A program made the position numbers and the translations under genes. Below the pieces are notes generated by a model that had not been told where the DNA came from, searched no databases, and saw only the letters and a program-made list of their open reading frames with translations. From Agromyces cavernae (GTDB lineage: Bacteria; Actinomycetota; Actinomycetes; Actinomycetales; Microbacteriaceae), in assembly GCF_021044935.1 (NCBI RefSeq), contig NZ_JAJNMP010000005.1, positions 32,441-96,440 of the forward strand: a DNA stretch of 64,000 nucleotides, given 5' to 3'. Position 1 is the first letter of the stretch; each line of letters opens with the position of its first letter. This document shows, piece after piece, positions 63,761 to 64,000 of the stretch.

Positions 63761-64000
63761 TCCACCAAGCACGGGCCATGACTTTCGAGTCGTGGCTTGG
63801 TCGTGAGATGCGGCCTGCGGAGTTCGGACTGGTATCCGAAACCGTTCGTGAAGTGGTACATTAGATAGGTTGCCCTGAGGGCAGGCCGTGAGGCTGAAAC
63901 TCGGGTGCGTCCGTTCCTTGAGAACTCAACAGCGTGCACTATGTTCAATGCCAATTTTTTGAACCCCGACCTGCTTTTCGGAGTGGGTGGGATTCCTTTG
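63761..64000 (+). ncRNA. rRNA operon leader (second promoter, boxA-like site, 16S precursor)
   Basis: No protein gene lies in the last 240 bases. GCCATGACT-TTCG-AGTCGTGGC (63772-63793) is a strong hairpin. TACATT/TAGATA (63857-63867) may be the -10 of a second promoter. TTGAGAACTCAACAG (63918-63932) is the conserved actinobacterial pre-16S sequence near boxA. The segment from about 63950 with TTTTTTGAAC to GGGATTCCTTTG is the usual stretch immediately 5' of 16S rRNA. The mature 16S gene is outside the window. Confidence 0.8.

Noticed and set aside
63508..63954. Short frames in the last 500 bases (e.g. 63508-63756, 63748-63954)
   Set aside because: They overlap the terminator, rRNA promoters and leader; no start signals and no motif.

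Overview
The window is high-GC actinobacterial chromosome with very strong GC bias at third codon positions. Gene content and order (groEL, WXG100, cold-shock/DUF3027, serC, DtxR, NlpC/P60 - HNH - CHAP, XPB helicase with a helicase-associated partner, DUF2530) resemble the family Microbacteriaceae (Agromyces- or Leifsonia-like). That placement is inferred from gene content and style, not from a database search.

Layout. 1-3.5 kb: the 3' end of groEL with its terminator, a WXG100 secreted protein, and a response regulator/histidine kinase pair. 3.5-7.9 kb: a Cys-rich HTH regulator divergent from a tightly coupled operon folE - FAD reductase - FolP2-like - RibD/DHFR-like. This looks like a pterin-related pathway of unknown product and is the best candidate in the window for an undescribed system. 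8-11.9 kb: XPB helicase, helicase-associated protein and a small membrane protein. 12-18.6 kb: cold-shock protein, DUF3027, DUF2530, serC, a DtxR regulator, and two cell-wall hydrolases (NlpC/P60 and CHAP) that share an N-terminal module and flank an HNH gene. A 32-codon peptide gene that is easy to overlook follows. 18.6-26.2 kb: lactonase, tRNA-Arg(CCT), SWIM-SNF2 helicase, ATP-dependent DNA ligase, and an Lrp regulator divergent from alanine dehydrogenase. 26.2-31.4 kb: an accessory block of YdeI-like, DUF998, DHFR-like and FAD-oxidase genes, a truncated DHFR-like remnant, a divergent MocR regulator and a rhodanese. 31.5-38.7 kb: a very large SF1-like protein with degenerate ATPase motifs, tandem repeats, a DrrAB-like ABC exporter with a MarR/GbsR regulator, and mscL. 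38.7-42.6 kb: FmdB zinc ribbon, 5-formyl-THF cyclo-ligase, galU, an acetyltransferase, a membrane protein and tRNA-Ala(CGC). 42.7-53.4 kb: two MFS transporters, oxidoreductases, a KhtTU-like K+/H+ antiporter pair, an AlaX-like editing protein preceded by a 57-aa membrane protein, an acyl-CoA dehydrogenase, a DUF4349 lipoprotein and an aldo/keto reductase. 53.5-60.3 kb: a polar amino-acid ABC importer, convergent REP-like elements, and HrpA helicase carrying a REP in its coding sequence. 60.4-63.5 kb: FAD oxidase, divergent TetR and a second aldo/keto reductase. 63.7-64 kb: the promoter and leader of an rRNA operon; the 16S gene would begin just beyond the window.

How the parts fit together. 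Most genes are housekeeping or ordinary accessory functions in short, translationally coupled operons with divergently transcribed local regulators (HTH/folE, Lrp/ald, MocR/FAD oxidase, TetR/FAD oxidase). A possible c-di-AMP theme links a ydaO-like leader in front of the NlpC/P60 gene with the KhtT-like antiporter regulator, but this is inference. No CRISPR array, prophage or insertion sequence was seen.
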